Source of the DNA: Streptomyces sp. NBC_00237 | GTDB taxonomy: Bacteria; Actinomycetota; Actinomycetes; Streptomycetales; Streptomycetaceae | Assembly (NCBI RefSeq): GCF_026342435.1 | Contig: NZ_JAPEMT010000004.1 | Coordinates: 186,001 to 250,000 of the forward strand | Length of the DNA stretch: 64,000 nt | Reading direction: 5' to 3' | Part shown: one piece after another, positions 8,353 through 16,159 of the stretch | Position numbering within the stretch: position 1 is the first letter of the stretch | Layout: each line of letters starts with the position of its first letter | Made by a program: the position numbers and the translations under genes | The notes under the pieces: model-generated | The model's input: the letters and a program-made list of their open reading frames with translations, nothing else | Databases searched by the model: none | What the model was told of the DNA's origin: nothing

Positions 8353-9435
8353 TCAGCGGGGCGGGCGGAAGCCGCCCCGGACCGTGGCCCGCTGTCCGCC
8401 CTGCGCCGTCGTGGTCACCGAGTAACGGTCGCCGCCCGCGTCACGGTCGCCCTTGACGTGCTGGTACTGCCCGGCCGCCATGTGCACGCCCGGCCCTACG
8501 GTACGGCCGGGCTTCAGCGTCCAGCGGTAGAGGAGGTACACCGGCTGCGCGGGGCCGCTCTGCTCCTCCCGTACCTCGACGGTGAAGTCGTCGAGGGGAA
8601 GCGAGATCCAGGCCCCCGTGTTCGTGACGCCCTCGGTCTTGGCGATGCGCAGCTCCACGGCGAGCGCGGTGAGGATCTCGCCGTTCTCGAAGGTGATGTT
8701 GCTCTGGGCCCAGAATTCGTGGCTGTGCGGGTCGACCGCGCCCTCGCCCCACAGACGGCCGTCCTGGACGCGGTTGCTGGCCGGCGTGGGCGGGGAAGCG
8801 GGTGCGGTCGGCGGCCGGGTGCCCGCAGGCGGCCGCGCCTTCGAGGTCGCGGAGGAGCCGCCGGAGCTGCGCTCGGGCTGACGGGGCGGCTTCGGCGGGG
8901 ACGTGTGCGCCGGGTCCGGGACGGGGGGCGGGCCGGTGGGCGCGGTGCGGGTGGGCGTGGGCGTGGGGTCCGGTGTGGTGGCCGTGTGCACGCGGACGTC
9001 CTCGTGCAGCACGCCTGCCACGCCGTACCCACCGGCGGCCAGGACCGCCGCCACGGCGACGGTGGCCCCAGCGACCCGGGGCCAGGAAGCGGCACGGCCA
9101 GGACCGCGTGCCCCTGCGGACCGCACGGACGGCTTCCGTGCACCCCGGGTCCTGCCGTCCGTCCGTGCGTCCTCCGCCATGCCGCGCTCGACGCGGGCGA
9201 GGATCCGGGCGCGGTCGGGACGGTGGGAGGCAGCGGCCCGGTGCAGCTCGGCGCGCAGGCGCTCGGCGCGCGGTTGCTCTGTGCGCGGCTGCGCGCCGCT
9301 CGACCGCTCAGCGCTGGGCTGCTCGTCGGGTCGGCGGCCGTCGGGCTGGTCGGCGTCGGGCTGGTCGGCGTCGGGCTGGCGGCCGTCGCCTGCGGCGGAA
9401 CGCCCCTTGTCCACTTCGTGCTCGTCCTCGTCCAT
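8353..9435 (-). CDS. Proline-rich single-pass membrane protein, probable sigma-factor partner
   Basis: Unrecognised 360-residue protein. Residues 1-110 are hydrophilic and Arg/Asp-rich and begin with a short repeat (QPDADQPDADQPD, encoded by 15-bp DNA repeats at 9341-9385). One transmembrane helix follows at about 115-137 (VAGATVAVAAVLAAGGYGVAGV). A Pro/Thr linker of about 75 residues leads to an extracellular domain of about 135 residues containing WGEGAVDPHSHEFWAQSN. The start lies 5 bases after the ECF sigma stop, with GGAAG for ribosome binding. Topology and position suggest an anti-sigma factor or the sigma's main target. No zinc-finger HxxxCxxC motif is visible in the cytoplasmic part, so a ZAS-type anti-sigma is not supported. 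Confidence 0.65.
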   Translation of the reverse strand: MDEDEHEVDKGRSAAGDGRQPDADQPDADQPDGRRPDEQPSAERSSGAQPRTEQPRAERLRAELHRAAASHRPDRARILARVERGMAEDARTDGRTRGARKPSVRSAGARGPGRAASWPRVAGATVAVAAVLAAGGYGVAGVLHEDVRVHTATTPDPTPTPTRTAPTGPPPVPDPAHTSPPKPPRQPERSSGGSSATSKARPPAGTRPPTAPASPPTPASNRVQDGRLWGEGAVDPHSHEFWAQSNITFENGEILTALAVELRIAKTEGVTNTGAWISLPLDDFTVEVREEQSGPAQPVYLLYRWTLKPGRTVGPGVHMAAGQYQHVKGDRDAGGDRYSVTTTAQGGQRATVRGGFRPPR

Positions 9436-9440
9436 GGCGG

Positions 9441-9983
9441 CTACTTCTTCCTTCCGGCCAGTACCGCCACGGCCCGGTTGCCGTCGCTGTCGCCGAGCAT
9501 CTGCTCCAGTTGCGCCATCCCCTTGGAGGTCTGGCTCTTCACCGTACCTACGGACACGCCGAGGGCGAGGGCGGTGTCCCGTTCGGAAAGGTCGAAGGCA
9601 TGGCGCAGCACGACACAGGCGCGCTTGCGGAACGGCAGCCGACGCAGGGCCTCCTGCACGTCGACGACGCCCGGAACGTCGGGGCCCTCCACGGTCTCGG
9701 AGCGCTGCGCCCAGAAGAGCGTGACCCTGCGCCGCTCCCGTACGGCGCTGCGGATGCGTCCGCGTACGAGATTGGCGAGGACCCCGCGCGCGTACGCGGC
9801 CGGATGGTCGGCGGCACGGACCCGGTCCCAGCGGTGCCACACGGCGAGCAGCGCGTCGGCCGCGAGGTCGTCGGCGGCGTCCGGCTCGCCCGTCAACAGA
9901 TGGGCGAGGCGGGCCAGTTCGGCGTAGTGGCGCTCGAAGAACTCATGGAACTCCGTGGCGGCATCACCGTCCGATGTCACCAC
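9441..9983 (-). CDS. ECF RNA polymerase sigma factor, SigE-family
   Basis: A 180-residue sigma factor with only regions 2 and 4, like extracytoplasmic-function sigmas. Region 2 covers about residues 10-80 (FFERHYAELARLAHLLTG, then LAADALLAVWHRWDRV). Region 4 covers about 108-160 and contains the helix-turn-helix LSERDTALALGVSVGTVKS. It forms a two-gene unit with the proline-rich membrane protein. Its targets cannot be read from the window; the ECF-like -35/-10 pattern at 4726-4750 is one possibility. The upstream region to the aldehyde dehydrogenase contains TG-rich degenerate repeats. Confidence 0.9.
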   Translation of the reverse strand: MVTSDGDAATEFHEFFERHYAELARLAHLLTGEPDAADDLAADALLAVWHRWDRVRAADHPAAYARGVLANLVRGRIRSAVRERRRVTLFWAQRSETVEGPDVPGVVDVQEALRRLPFRKRACVVLRHAFDLSERDTALALGVSVGTVKSQTSKGMAQLEQMLGDSDGNRAVAVLAGRKK

Positions 9984-10014
9984 GGGCTACCTCTCTCTGC
10001 CACGTATGCGCATA

Positions 10015-10073
10015 GCGGATGTGGGGATGTGCGAATGCACGAGTGTGTGGATGTGCGCATGTGCGGATGCGAA
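10015..10073 (+). repeat. Degenerate GATGTG(C)G repeats in sigma/aldehyde-dehydrogenase intergenic region
   Basis: About seven irregular copies of a roughly 8-9 bp GGATGTG-like unit lie just upstream of the ECF sigma gene. They may affect its promoter; no open frame with good codon use covers them. Confidence 0.5.
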
Positions 10074-10152
10074 GGCCGTTTCCGGCACTGGAGCAGGGTA
10101 CGCGACCGGCGCAGGCGCTCCGTCCACCCCCGAAGGCCGGGGCCGACAGCCC

Positions 10153-10182
10153 TTGACCGGCCTTCTTCCCCCCACCTAACCT
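10153..10182 (+). promoter_or_regulatory. Candidate promoter of the aldehyde dehydrogenase gene
   Basis: TTGACC, 18 bases, then TAACCT is a reasonable vegetative -35/-10 pair about 75 bp upstream of the start. The palindromic operator at 10219-10234 would lie in the early transcribed region, which suits a roadblock repressor. Confidence 0.5.
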
Positions 10183-10218
10183 GCCGACACCAGCCCAACA
10201 TCCGAAATAATGAACATT

Positions 10219-10234
10219 GTTCGATATGTCGAAC
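10219..10234. promoter_or_regulatory. IclR-type operator upstream of aldehyde dehydrogenase
   Basis: GTTCGATATGTCGAAC has perfect 6-base arms GTTCGA/TCGAAC around TATG. It closely resembles the perfect palindrome at 16160-16175 and ends 23 bp before the GTG start. The regulator is inferred to be the IclR protein at 12745-13518. Confidence 0.75.
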
Positions 10235-10257
10235 TAGTATGGCGAGAAGAGGCCACG

Positions 10258-11838
10258 GTGTCAGGAATACCCCCAGTGCCCGCGTCCGGCCCCGAGGCGA
10301 ACACGGCGCCCCGTCCCGTCTGGAGCATCGACCCACGGACCGACGAACGGCGCGAGCAGGTCGGGACGGAAGCCACCCCCGCGGCGGTCGACGCGGCGGT
10401 CCTGGCCGCGCACGCCGCGTGGGACACGCTCGCGGACCGGGGCGTGCGCTCCGCCTTCCTCCGTTCCACCGCCGACGAGCTAGAGCGCTCGCGCGAGGAA
10501 CTGGTGGCGGTCGCCGACGCCGAGACCGCCCTGGGAGCACCCCGGCTGAACGGCGAACTCACGCGCACCTGCTACCAGTTGCGGTCCTTCGCCGACACCG
10601 TCGACGAGGGTTCCTTCCTCGACGTCATCATCAGCCACCCGGACGCCTCCGCCACTCCGCCCGTCCCCGATCTGCGCCGCTACAAGATTCCGCTCGGCGT
10701 CGTCGCCGTCTACTCCGCGTCCAACTTCCCCTTCGCCTTCTCGGTGGCGGGCGGCGACACCGCCAGCGCCTTCGCCGCAGGCTGCCCGGTCGTGGTCAAG
10801 GCCCATCCCGACCACCCCGCGACCTCCGAACTGACCGCCGCCGCCGTGCGCCGGGCCGCCGCCGAGCACGCGGTCCCCGAAGGCGTCCTCGGTCTGGTCC
10901 ACGGCTTCGACGCCGGTGTCGCCCTGATCGGGCACCCGCTGGTCGCCGCCGCCGGTTTCACCGGGTCGGTACGAGGCGGGCGCGCCCTCTTCGACGCGGC
11001 GGCGGCACGCCCCGTACCCATCCCCTTCCACGGTGAACTCGGCTCGCTCAACCCGGTGCTGGTGACACCGGCGGCAGCGGCCGAACGCCCGGAGGAGATC
11101 GGTTCCGGGCTCGCCGCCTCCATGACGATGGGCACGGGCCAGTTCTGCGTGAAACCGGGACTCGTCCTGGTCCCGGAGGGCGCGGCGGGCGACGAGCTCC
11201 TCAAGGTGCTCGGGCAGTCCCTCGGCGAGGTCGGTGCGGGCGTGATGCTCGACAGGCGGATGCGCGAGAACTTCGTGACGGGCGTCGCCGAACGCGCGCA
11301 ACTCCCGCACGTGGAGGCTCCGGTACGTCCCGGACCCGGGCCGGACGCCCACACGGTCGGCCCCGGTTTCCTGACGGCGCCCGCCGCCGTACTCGCCCAG
11401 GACCAGAGCGCGCACGCCCTGCTCCTGGAGGAGTGCTTCGGCCCGGTGACCATCGTCGCCCGGTACGCGGACCCGGCCGAGGCGCAGACCCTGCTGGCCC
11501 GCCTCCCCGGCAACCTCACGGCCACCCTCCACGTCTCGGGACCGGAGGCGGCGGGCGCCGAGGGCGACCCCGGACTTCTCGCCCGGCTGACCCCGCTGGC
11601 CGGGCGCGTCCTCGTCAACGCCTGGCCCACCGGCGTCGCCGTGGCCCCCGCCCAGCACCACGGCGGCCCCTACCCGGCGACGACCTCGACCTCCACCTCG
11701 GTCGGCACCACCGCCGCCGAACGCTGGCTGCGCCCGGTCACGTACCAGAGCACCCCGGACGCGCTCCTGCCTCCGGAGCTGCGCGAGTCCAACCCGCTGA
11801 ATCTGCCCCGCGTGGTCGACGGCCTCCGGGAGGACTGA
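10258..11838 (+). CDS. 2-oxoglutarate-semialdehyde (2,5-dioxopentanoate) dehydrogenase-type enzyme
   Basis: Aldehyde dehydrogenase of 526 residues, long for the superfamily but normal for the KGSADH-III / 2,5-dioxovalerate dehydrogenase group that finishes oxidative pentose and hexarate pathways by forming 2-oxoglutarate. Visible landmarks are the oxyanion Asn in SASNFPFAFS (about N156), the cofactor Lys in VVVKAHPDH (K181), the general base Glu in PFHGELGSLNP (E260) and the catalytic Cys in GTGQFCVKPG (C297). I start it at GTG 10258, with AGAGG 6 bases upstream; an ATG at 10210 would place the operator inside the gene. Its last 101 bp overlap the convergent SMP-30 gene. Substrate specificity is inferred from family resemblance and neighbours. 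Confidence 0.88.
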   Translation: MSGIPPVPASGPEANTAPRPVWSIDPRTDERREQVGTEATPAAVDAAVLAAHAAWDTLADRGVRSAFLRSTADELERSREELVAVADAETALGAPRLNGELTRTCYQLRSFADTVDEGSFLDVIISHPDASATPPVPDLRRYKIPLGVVAVYSASNFPFAFSVAGGDTASAFAAGCPVVVKAHPDHPATSELTAAAVRRAAAEHAVPEGVLGLVHGFDAGVALIGHPLVAAAGFTGSVRGGRALFDAAAARPVPIPFHGELGSLNPVLVTPAAAAERPEEIGSGLAASMTMGTGQFCVKPGLVLVPEGAAGDELLKVLGQSLGEVGAGVMLDRRMRENFVTGVAERAQLPHVEAPVRPGPGPDAHTVGPGFLTAPAAVLAQDQSAHALLLEECFGPVTIVARYADPAEAQTLLARLPGNLTATLHVSGPEAAGAEGDPGLLARLTPLAGRVLVNAWPTGVAVAPAQHHGGPYPATTSTSTSVGTTAAERWLRPVTYQSTPDALLPPELRESNPLNLPRVVDGLRED

Positions 11839-12685
11839 CCGTCCCGAAGGCCGGGGACGGCAGCCCCTGCCCCGCGTCCGGGACCACGAGCAGGGAACCC
11901 GCCTGCGGGTGCGGGCGGCTCTGGCCGGTGCGGGCCGTGGTGACGTAGAGGTCGCGCAGGTCCGGGCCGCCGAAGGCGCAGGCGGTGGGGCGGGGCACCG
12001 GGAGGCGGATCGTACGGTCGAGGCGGCCGTCGGGGGTGTAGCGGCGGATCTGGCCGCCGTCCCACAGGGCGACCCAGACGCAGCCCTCGGCGTCGACGGT
12101 GAGTCCGTCGGGGAATCCGGCGCCGGGTTCGATCTCGACGAACGGACGTCTGCCCGTGGGGACGTGCTCCAGCGCGTCGCACACGTCGATCCGGCGGGTG
12201 GGGCTGTCGACGTAGTAGACGCGGGGGCTCAGCGGGCACCAGCCGATGCCGTTGCTGACGGTCACGGAGCCGAAGAGGACCGTGGATTCGACGGTGCCGC
12301 CGGGGTCGATGCGGACCAGGTTTCCGCCGCCGGGGGCTTCGTCGTAGCGCATCGTGCCCGCCCACAGGGAGCCGTCCGGGGCGACCGCCGCGTCGTTGCC
12401 TCGCCTGCCGGGCACCGGGTCGTGGTGCAGCCAGCGGAAGGCGCCGTCGGGGGCGTAAGTGGCCACTCCGTCACGGAGGTTGACGATCAGTCCGCCGTCG
12501 GCGGTCGGCTTGGCGGCGCCCACGTGCTGTTCGGTGGCCAGGACGGTGCGGCGGCCGGTGCCGGGGGCGTAGGTGTGGACGCGGGAGCCGAGGATGTCGA
12601 CCCAGATCAGCCGATCCGTCGCCGGGTCCCAGGTGGGGCCCTCGCCGAGCGCCGCGTGCTCCCGCACCGCCGTCTCCGCACGCAT
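11738..12685 (-). CDS. SMP-30/gluconolactonase family sugar lactonase
   Basis: Six-bladed propeller lactonase of 315 residues that would open an aldonolactone, here probably a pentonolactone, after sugar oxidation. Family features are the N-terminal metal Glu in LGEGPTWD, the GNDAAVAPDGSLWAGTM strand, the SNGIGW loop and FPDGLTVDAEGCVWVA. The family fold is complete by about residue 280. The remaining 35 Arg/Pro-rich residues are unlike the family and are encoded antisense to the end of the aldehyde dehydrogenase gene, so the reading frame appears to have run past an ancestral stop. It lies 59 bp after the IclR gene on the same strand, with a strong AGGAGGACC ribosome site that is part of a threefold 12-bp repeat (12686-12722). 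Confidence 0.88.
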   Translation of the reverse strand: MRAETAVREHAALGEGPTWDPATDRLIWVDILGSRVHTYAPGTGRRTVLATEQHVGAAKPTADGGLIVNLRDGVATYAPDGAFRWLHHDPVPGRRGNDAAVAPDGSLWAGTMRYDEAPGGGNLVRIDPGGTVESTVLFGSVTVSNGIGWCPLSPRVYYVDSPTRRIDVCDALEHVPTGRRPFVEIEPGAGFPDGLTVDAEGCVWVALWDGGQIRRYTPDGRLDRTIRLPVPRPTACAFGGPDLRDLYVTTARTGQSRPHPQAGSLLVVPDAGQGLPSPAFGTVSPPGGRRPRGADSAGWTRAAPEAGARPGCSGT

Positions 12686-12744
12686 ACCGGTCCTCCTGTC
12701 GGTCCTCCTGCCGGTCCTCGGGGCGTGGGTCCTCGCGTGAGTGC

Positions 12745-13518
12745 TCACGCCTGACGGCTCCGGTGACCGAGCCGCAGCGACAGGTCGGCGGCTCCCTTGG
12801 CGGCCAACTCGGCCAGTTCCGCCTCGCGTTGCTCGCTCCAGCGGATCATCGGGACCGACACCGACAGTGCGGCGACCACCCGGCCCGCGCTGTCGCGCAC
12901 GGGGGCCGCGACACAGCTGACGTCCGGGTTCGACTCGCGGTGCTCGGTGGCCAGACCTCGGGTGCGGATCGCGGCCAGGGCCTGCTGGAGGGCTTCGGGG
13001 TCGGTGATGCTGTGGGGGGTCATCGCGACGAGTTCCCGGCCGTCGATACGGGAGCGCAGTTCGGCCTCCGGCAGGGAGGCGAGCAGCATCTTGCCCACGG
13101 AGGTGCAGTGCGCGGGCAGCTTGCGGCCCGCTGCGGACACCATGCGCACCGCGTGCGTGGAGTCGACCTTGGCGATGTAGATGACGTCGGTGTCTTCGAG
13201 TACGGCGACGTGGACGGTCTCGTCGCAGGTCTCGGCGACCTCGCGGGCGACCTGCTGGCCCTCGGCGGCGAGGTCGAGCTGCTCGGCGTACCGGCTGCCC
13301 AACTGGTAGGTTCGCACGCCCAGTCGGTAGCGTCCCTGCTGCTCGGGGACGGTGACCAGGTAGTTGCGGGCGGCGAGGGTGGTGACGAGTTCGTGGACGG
13401 TGGTGCGCGGCAGGCCCAGCTTGCGGGTGATGTCCGGTGCGGAGAGCGTGCCGTCGCCCTCCAGGAACAGTTCGAGTATGTCCAGTGCCCTGGTCACTGC
13501 GGGAACATGACGTCCCAT
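12745..13518 (-). CDS. IclR-family transcriptional regulator of the pentose-oxidation regulon
   Basis: A 257-residue DNA-binding regulator. The N-terminal winged helix-turn-helix covers about residues 5-65 (LSAPDITRKLGLPRTTVHELV), and the effector domain fills the rest (VHVAVLEDTDVIYIAKV, LPAHCTSVGKMLLASLP, CVAAPVRDSAGRVVAALSVS). I chose the ATG that gives MGRHVPAVTRALDILELF; longer in-frame openings run into the promoter. It is transcribed away from the sugar-acid dehydratase gene and heads the lactonase operon. GTTCGA-N4-TCGAAC-like sites lie in front of four neighbouring transcription units, and its own upstream region has weaker matches (13558-13580), so it is the probable ligand-responsive repressor with autoregulation. 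Confidence 0.93.
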   Translation of the reverse strand: MGRHVPAVTRALDILELFLEGDGTLSAPDITRKLGLPRTTVHELVTTLAARNYLVTVPEQQGRYRLGVRTYQLGSRYAEQLDLAAEGQQVAREVAETCDETVHVAVLEDTDVIYIAKVDSTHAVRMVSAAGRKLPAHCTSVGKMLLASLPEAELRSRIDGRELVAMTPHSITDPEALQQALAAIRTRGLATEHRESNPDVSCVAAPVRDSAGRVVAALSVSVPMIRWSEQREAELAELAAKGAADLSLRLGHRSRQA

Positions 13519-13557
13519 GTCCGTCCACCCACCCTCTGCGTCGTGTGCGTCGTGTTC

Positions 13558-13580
13558 GTTCGATGTCTCGGGCGTTCGAG
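13558..13580. promoter_or_regulatory. Weak IclR-type half-sites upstream of the iclR-like gene
   Basis: GTTCGATGTCTCGGGC matches about 12 of 16 positions of the regulon site, and another GTTCGA starts at 13574. These may give autoregulation; they are weaker than the other sites. Confidence 0.35.
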
Positions 13581-13695
13581 ATTCCGGCCGTTGACCGGTA
13601 TCACGAACGCAGGTTAGCCCCGGGCGAGCCCGCCGGGCAATGGCCTGGACCTCCCCGACGACAACGGCCACCACGAGCGATCCGCGTGCGAACCA

Positions 13696-13724
13696 TTGAC
13701 ACCTACGGAGCCGCTGGCTACGGT
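13696..13724 (+). promoter_or_regulatory. Promoter of the sugar-acid dehydratase operon
   Basis: TTGACA, 17 bases, TACGGT. The expected start of transcription (about 13731) falls exactly where the operator region begins, so repression by occlusion is likely. Confidence 0.65.
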
Positions 13725-13733
13725 CACGCCAAC

Positions 13734-13761
13734 ATTTCGAACGTGTGTCGAAATATCGAAC
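13734..13761. promoter_or_regulatory. Double IclR-type operator upstream of sugar-acid dehydratase
   Basis: Three TTCGA/TCGAA half-sites overlap here. ATTTCGA and TCGAAAT form a perfect inverted repeat with a 7-base spacer (13734-13754), and TGTCGAAATATCGAAC (13746-13761) matches the regulon site at 13 of 16 positions in inverted orientation. Confidence 0.65.
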
Positions 13762-13802
13762 ACCCGCTACGTCCCTCCCCCGGCCCACAAGGAGCAACTT
13801 CC

Positions 13803-14957
13803 GTGCGCATCACGGGCATTACCACCCATGTCGTCGGGACCCCCTGGCGCAATCTCACCTACGTCGTCGTGCAGACCGACGAGGGGCTGACCGGGGTCGG
13901 CGAGACCCGGATGCTCGGCCACACCGACGCGCTGGTCGGCTATCTGAACGAGGCCGCCGCCCACCACGTCGTCGGCGCGGACCCCTTCGACACCGAGGCC
14001 CTGGTGCGCCGGATGAAGTACGGCGACTACGGGCGGGCCGGCGAGATCGTCATGTCCGGCATCGCGTGCGTCGAGATGGCCTGCTGGGACATCAAGGGCA
14101 AGGCGCTCGGCGTCCCGGTCTGGCAGTTGCTCGGCGGCAAGGTCACCGACCGCGTCAAGGCGTACGCCAACGGCTGGTACACCACCGAGCGGACCCCGGA
14201 GGCGTACCACAAGGCGGCCCGCGCGGTGATGGAGCGCGGCTACCGCGCCCTGAAGATCGACCCGTTCGGCACGGGGCACTTGGAACTCGATGCCGAGCAG
14301 AGCCGCTACGCGGTCTCCCTGATCGAGGCGGTACGGGACGCGATCGGCCCGGACGCCGAACTGATGCTGGAGATGCACGGCCGCTTCAGCCCCTCCACGG
14401 CGATACGGCTCGCCAAGGAGATGGCTCCCTTCCGGCCCGCGTGGCTGGAGGAGCCGGTGCCGCCGGAGAACCTCAAGGCGCTGGAGAAGGTCGCCGCGAA
14501 GGTCGACATGCCGATCGCCACGGGCGAGCGCATCCACGACCGCATCGAGTTCCGCGAGCTCTTCGAGTCGCAGGCCGCCGACATCATCCAGCCGGACCTG
14601 GGGCACATCGGCGGCATCGCGGAGACCCGCAAGCTCGCCGCGACCGCCGAGACGCACTACACGCTCGTCGCCCCGCACAACGTGGGCGGACCGGTCCTGA
14701 CGGCCGCCACCCTCCAGGTCGGTTTCTCCACGCCGAACTTCAAGATCCTGGAACACTTCAACGACTTCGCCGACGCGGAGATCAAGAAGGTCGTCAAGGG
14801 CGCTCCGCAGGTGGACCCGGAGACGGGCTGCTTCGAGATCTCCCACGCGCCGGGGCTCGGAGTGGAGCTGGACGTGGACGCGGCGGCGGAGTTCCCGCAG
14901 CAGCAGGCGCGCTTCGACCTGTGGGCCGAGGGCTGGGAGAAGAGGGCCCCCAAGTGA
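13803..14957 (+). CDS. Enolase-superfamily sugar-acid dehydratase (gluconate/arabinonate dehydratase-like)
   Basis: Mg-dependent dehydratase of 384 residues, predicted to convert a pentonate (or hexonate) to its 2-keto-3-deoxy acid. The N-terminal capping domain covers about 1-120. The barrel has Lys151 and Asp153 in ALKIDPFG, metal ligands Glu190 (LMLEMHG), Glu216 (AWLEEPVPPEN) and Glu242 (TGERIHDR), and the His/Asp dyad Asp265 (QPDLGH) and His292 (APHNVGG) typical of the mandelate-racemase subgroup. The GTG start has AAGGAG about 8 bases upstream. It overlaps the next gene by 4 bases. KIDPFG recalls archaeal gluconate/arabinonate dehydratases; exact substrate unknown. Confidence 0.88.
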   Translation: MRITGITTHVVGTPWRNLTYVVVQTDEGLTGVGETRMLGHTDALVGYLNEAAAHHVVGADPFDTEALVRRMKYGDYGRAGEIVMSGIACVEMACWDIKGKALGVPVWQLLGGKVTDRVKAYANGWYTTERTPEAYHKAARAVMERGYRALKIDPFGTGHLELDAEQSRYAVSLIEAVRDAIGPDAELMLEMHGRFSPSTAIRLAKEMAPFRPAWLEEPVPPENLKALEKVAAKVDMPIATGERIHDRIEFRELFESQAADIIQPDLGHIGGIAETRKLAATAETHYTLVAPHNVGGPVLTAATLQVGFSTPNFKILEHFNDFADAEIKKVVKGAPQVDPETGCFEISHAPGLGVELDVDAAAEFPQQQARFDLWAEGWEKRAPK

Positions 14958-16054
14958 GCCCCGACACCGTCCGAGGCCGGAGGTCCGGGGCCGCCCGGGC
15001 CCTGGAGTCCGAGACCGTCCGCAGCCCGAAGTCCGGGGCCGTCCGCAGCCGTTCGATCGTCGTCGACCGGCCCGGTGAACACCGTCTGACCGAGACGGAG
15101 CTGAAGGAACCCGGCCCCGGCGAGGTGCTGGTCAGGGTGGCCGCCGCCGGGATCTGCGGGAGCGACCGCGAGGTGTACGACGGCCACCGCGACCCCGGCT
15201 TCGTACGCTATCCGCTGGTGCCGGGACACGAGTGGTCCGGCACCGTGGAGGCGGTCGGCGCGGGCGTGGACCCGGCGCTGGTCGGCCGCAGGACCGTCGC
15301 CGAGGGGTTCAGGGCGTGCGGCACCTGCACGCGCTGCCGGTGCGGCGAGACGAGCCTGTGCACCAGCGGGTACGCGGAGACCGGCTTCACCGAGCCGGGG
15401 GCCTTCGCGGACCGTCTCACGCTCCCCGCACGGCTGTTGCACCTGCTGGAGGACGACGCGGACCTGCGTGCGGCCGCCCTCCTGGAGCCCGCCGCGGTCG
15501 TCGCGGCGGCGGTGCGCGCGGGGCGGCCGAGCCCCGGTGAGCGGATCGCGGTGGTGGGCGCGGGCACCCTCGGGCTGCTCGCCGTACAACTGCTCGCCGC
15601 TTCCTCGCCCGCCGAACTGACGGTGATCGACCCCCGGTCGGCGCGCGGTGCGCAGGCGCGGCGGTTCGGTGCGGTGGAGACGCTGACCCCGGACGAGGCC
15701 CGGTCGGCGTACGGACACTTCGACCTGGTGGTGGAGACGGCGGGCGCGCCGACCACCGCCGCGACGTCCTGCCTGCTGGCGCGGCGCGGTGGGCGGGTCG
15801 TGCTCACCGGGATGTTCGCACCGGGCGCCACGGGGATCGACCCGGTGCACCTCTCCCTCAGCCAGCTGGAGGTGCGCAGCGTCTTCGGGGCGCCGTCCTC
15901 GGCCTGGTCGGACGCGGTACGGGCGTTCTCCATCGGGCTGATCGACCCGGCGCCGCTCATCACGCACGAGTTCCCGCTGGAGCGGTTCGCGGAGGCGATC
16001 GCGCTGGTGGGCGGGGGCGACCCCGAGACCGGGAAGGTGCTGTTGCGACCGTAA
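14954..16054 (+). CDS. Zinc-dependent medium-chain sugar/polyol dehydrogenase
   Basis: MDR-family NAD(P)-dependent dehydrogenase of 366 residues. It has the catalytic zinc motif GICGSDREVYDGH and GHEWSGTVEAVG, four structural-zinc cysteines (CGTCTRCRCGETSLC), and the nucleotide-binding GAGTLGLLAVQL. In this setting it could oxidise the pentose itself to the lactone, supplying the first step of the pathway, or oxidise a polyol; sequence alone does not decide. The GTG start overlaps the dehydratase stop (GTGA). The first 30 residues are a low-complexity Arg/Ser/Gly stretch not seen in the family and encoded by imperfect GTCCG-rich repeats, so either the N-terminus is extended or the start is non-standard. 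Confidence 0.88.
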   Translation: MSPDTVRGRRSGAARALESETVRSPKSGAVRSRSIVVDRPGEHRLTETELKEPGPGEVLVRVAAAGICGSDREVYDGHRDPGFVRYPLVPGHEWSGTVEAVGAGVDPALVGRRTVAEGFRACGTCTRCRCGETSLCTSGYAETGFTEPGAFADRLTLPARLLHLLEDDADLRAAALLEPAAVVAAAVRAGRPSPGERIAVVGAGTLGLLAVQLLAASSPAELTVIDPRSARGAQARRFGAVETLTPDEARSAYGHFDLVVETAGAPTTAATSCLLARRGGRVVLTGMFAPGATGIDPVHLSLSQLEVRSVFGAPSSAWSDAVRAFSIGLIDPAPLITHEFPLERFAEAIALVGGGDPETGKVLLRP

Positions 16055-16159
16055 CCGCCTCCCGCCTCCCCAGTCGTGCGGCGGTACGGAGTGCGCCTGA
16101 CGCCTGCGTACCGCCGCACCCCCCTTCGGCAGCACCGCACGATCATTTGTCCGACCACC

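Noticed and set aside
8353..9435. Classical zinc-binding anti-sigma factor
   Set aside because: No HxxxCxxC motif is visible in the cytoplasmic segment, so only topology and position suggest a sigma partner.
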